DNA from: an uncultured Chitinophagaceae bacterium
GTDB taxonomy: Bacteria; Bacteroidota; Bacteroidia; Chitinophagales; Chitinophagaceae
Reading direction: 5' to 3'
DNA: 15,116 bases
NCBI GenBank assembly: GCA_946885335.1
Contig: CAMPGG010000051.1
Coordinates: forward strand, 1-15,116
Program-made: the position numbers and the translations under genes
Part shown: positions 15,098 through 15,116 of the stretch, one piece after another
Layout: each line of letters opens with the position of its first letter
Numbering within the stretch: position 1 is the stretch's first letter
Notes under the pieces: generated by a model
What the model saw: the letters and a program-made list of their open reading frames with translations, nothing else
Told to the model about the DNA's origin: nothing
Databases searched by the model: none

Positions 15098-15116
15098 GAT
15101 TTGCATTGAAAGGATT

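Noticed and set aside
1..15116. CRISPR array, tRNA/rRNA, insertion sequence, prophage or defence island
   Set aside because: No spaced repeats, RNA gene signatures, transposase, integrase or known defence domains were seen on either strand.

Overview
The window looks like an ordinary chromosomal stretch from a member of the Bacteroidota, most likely near the Chitinophagaceae. The evidence is the low-GC coding style, the near absence of Shine-Dalgarno sites, promoters of the TTTG / TAnnTTTG type, an adhesin ending in a type B (gliding-motility-associated) type IX secretion signal, TPR / beta-propeller / OmpA envelope proteins and a DUF4105 (Lnb-type) membrane protein. I see no tRNA, rRNA, insertion sequence, phage gene, CRISPR array or other sign of recent transfer. 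The genus is not certain from this sequence.

Layout, left to right. (1) 1-595, minus strand: the 5' part of a secreted outer-membrane beta-barrel-like protein that starts at TTG and runs off the left edge. (2) 693-2220, plus: a divergent pair, folD (one-carbon folate metabolism) and queE (7-deazaguanine synthesis), overlapping by 8 nt. (3) 2304-5759, plus: two OmpA-family envelope proteins. The first has the domain order of the type IX secretion component PorE (TPR, beta-propeller, carboxypeptidase-regulatory-like domain, OmpA). The second has a lectin-like beta-sandwich before its OmpA domain. (4) 5852-6958: dprA, the DNA-processing and transformation protein. (5) 7070-8593: guaB (IMP dehydrogenase) with a good promoter and a strong downstream terminator. 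(6) 8707-10675: a DUF4105 membrane protein overlapping an alpha/beta hydrolase by 20 nt. (7) 10890-13502: an 870-residue PKD-type surface adhesin with tandem Ig-like repeats and a C-terminal sorting domain. (8) 13572-14333: an SDR oxidoreductase. (9) 14558-15049: a small secreted protein of unknown function, closed by a palindromic terminator.

The genes fall into two groups. folD, queE, guaB, dprA and the SDR are cytoplasmic housekeeping or information genes. The others concern the cell envelope: peptidoglycan-anchored OmpA proteins, a probable lipoprotein-modifying enzyme, a type IX cargo and outer-membrane proteins. Only folD-queE and DUF4105-hydrolase are tight operon pairs. The other genes are separated by roughly 70-250 bases and are probably transcribed separately. 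No gene-free stretch exceeds 300 bases; the longest (4221-4472, 10676-10889, 14334-14557) hold no gene or convincing RNA that I can see. I found no clear undescribed multi-gene system. The points most worth a second look are the leaderless-type promoters, the PorE-like protein lacking a lipobox, the DUF4105-hydrolase pair, and two perfect inverted repeats bracketing dprA.
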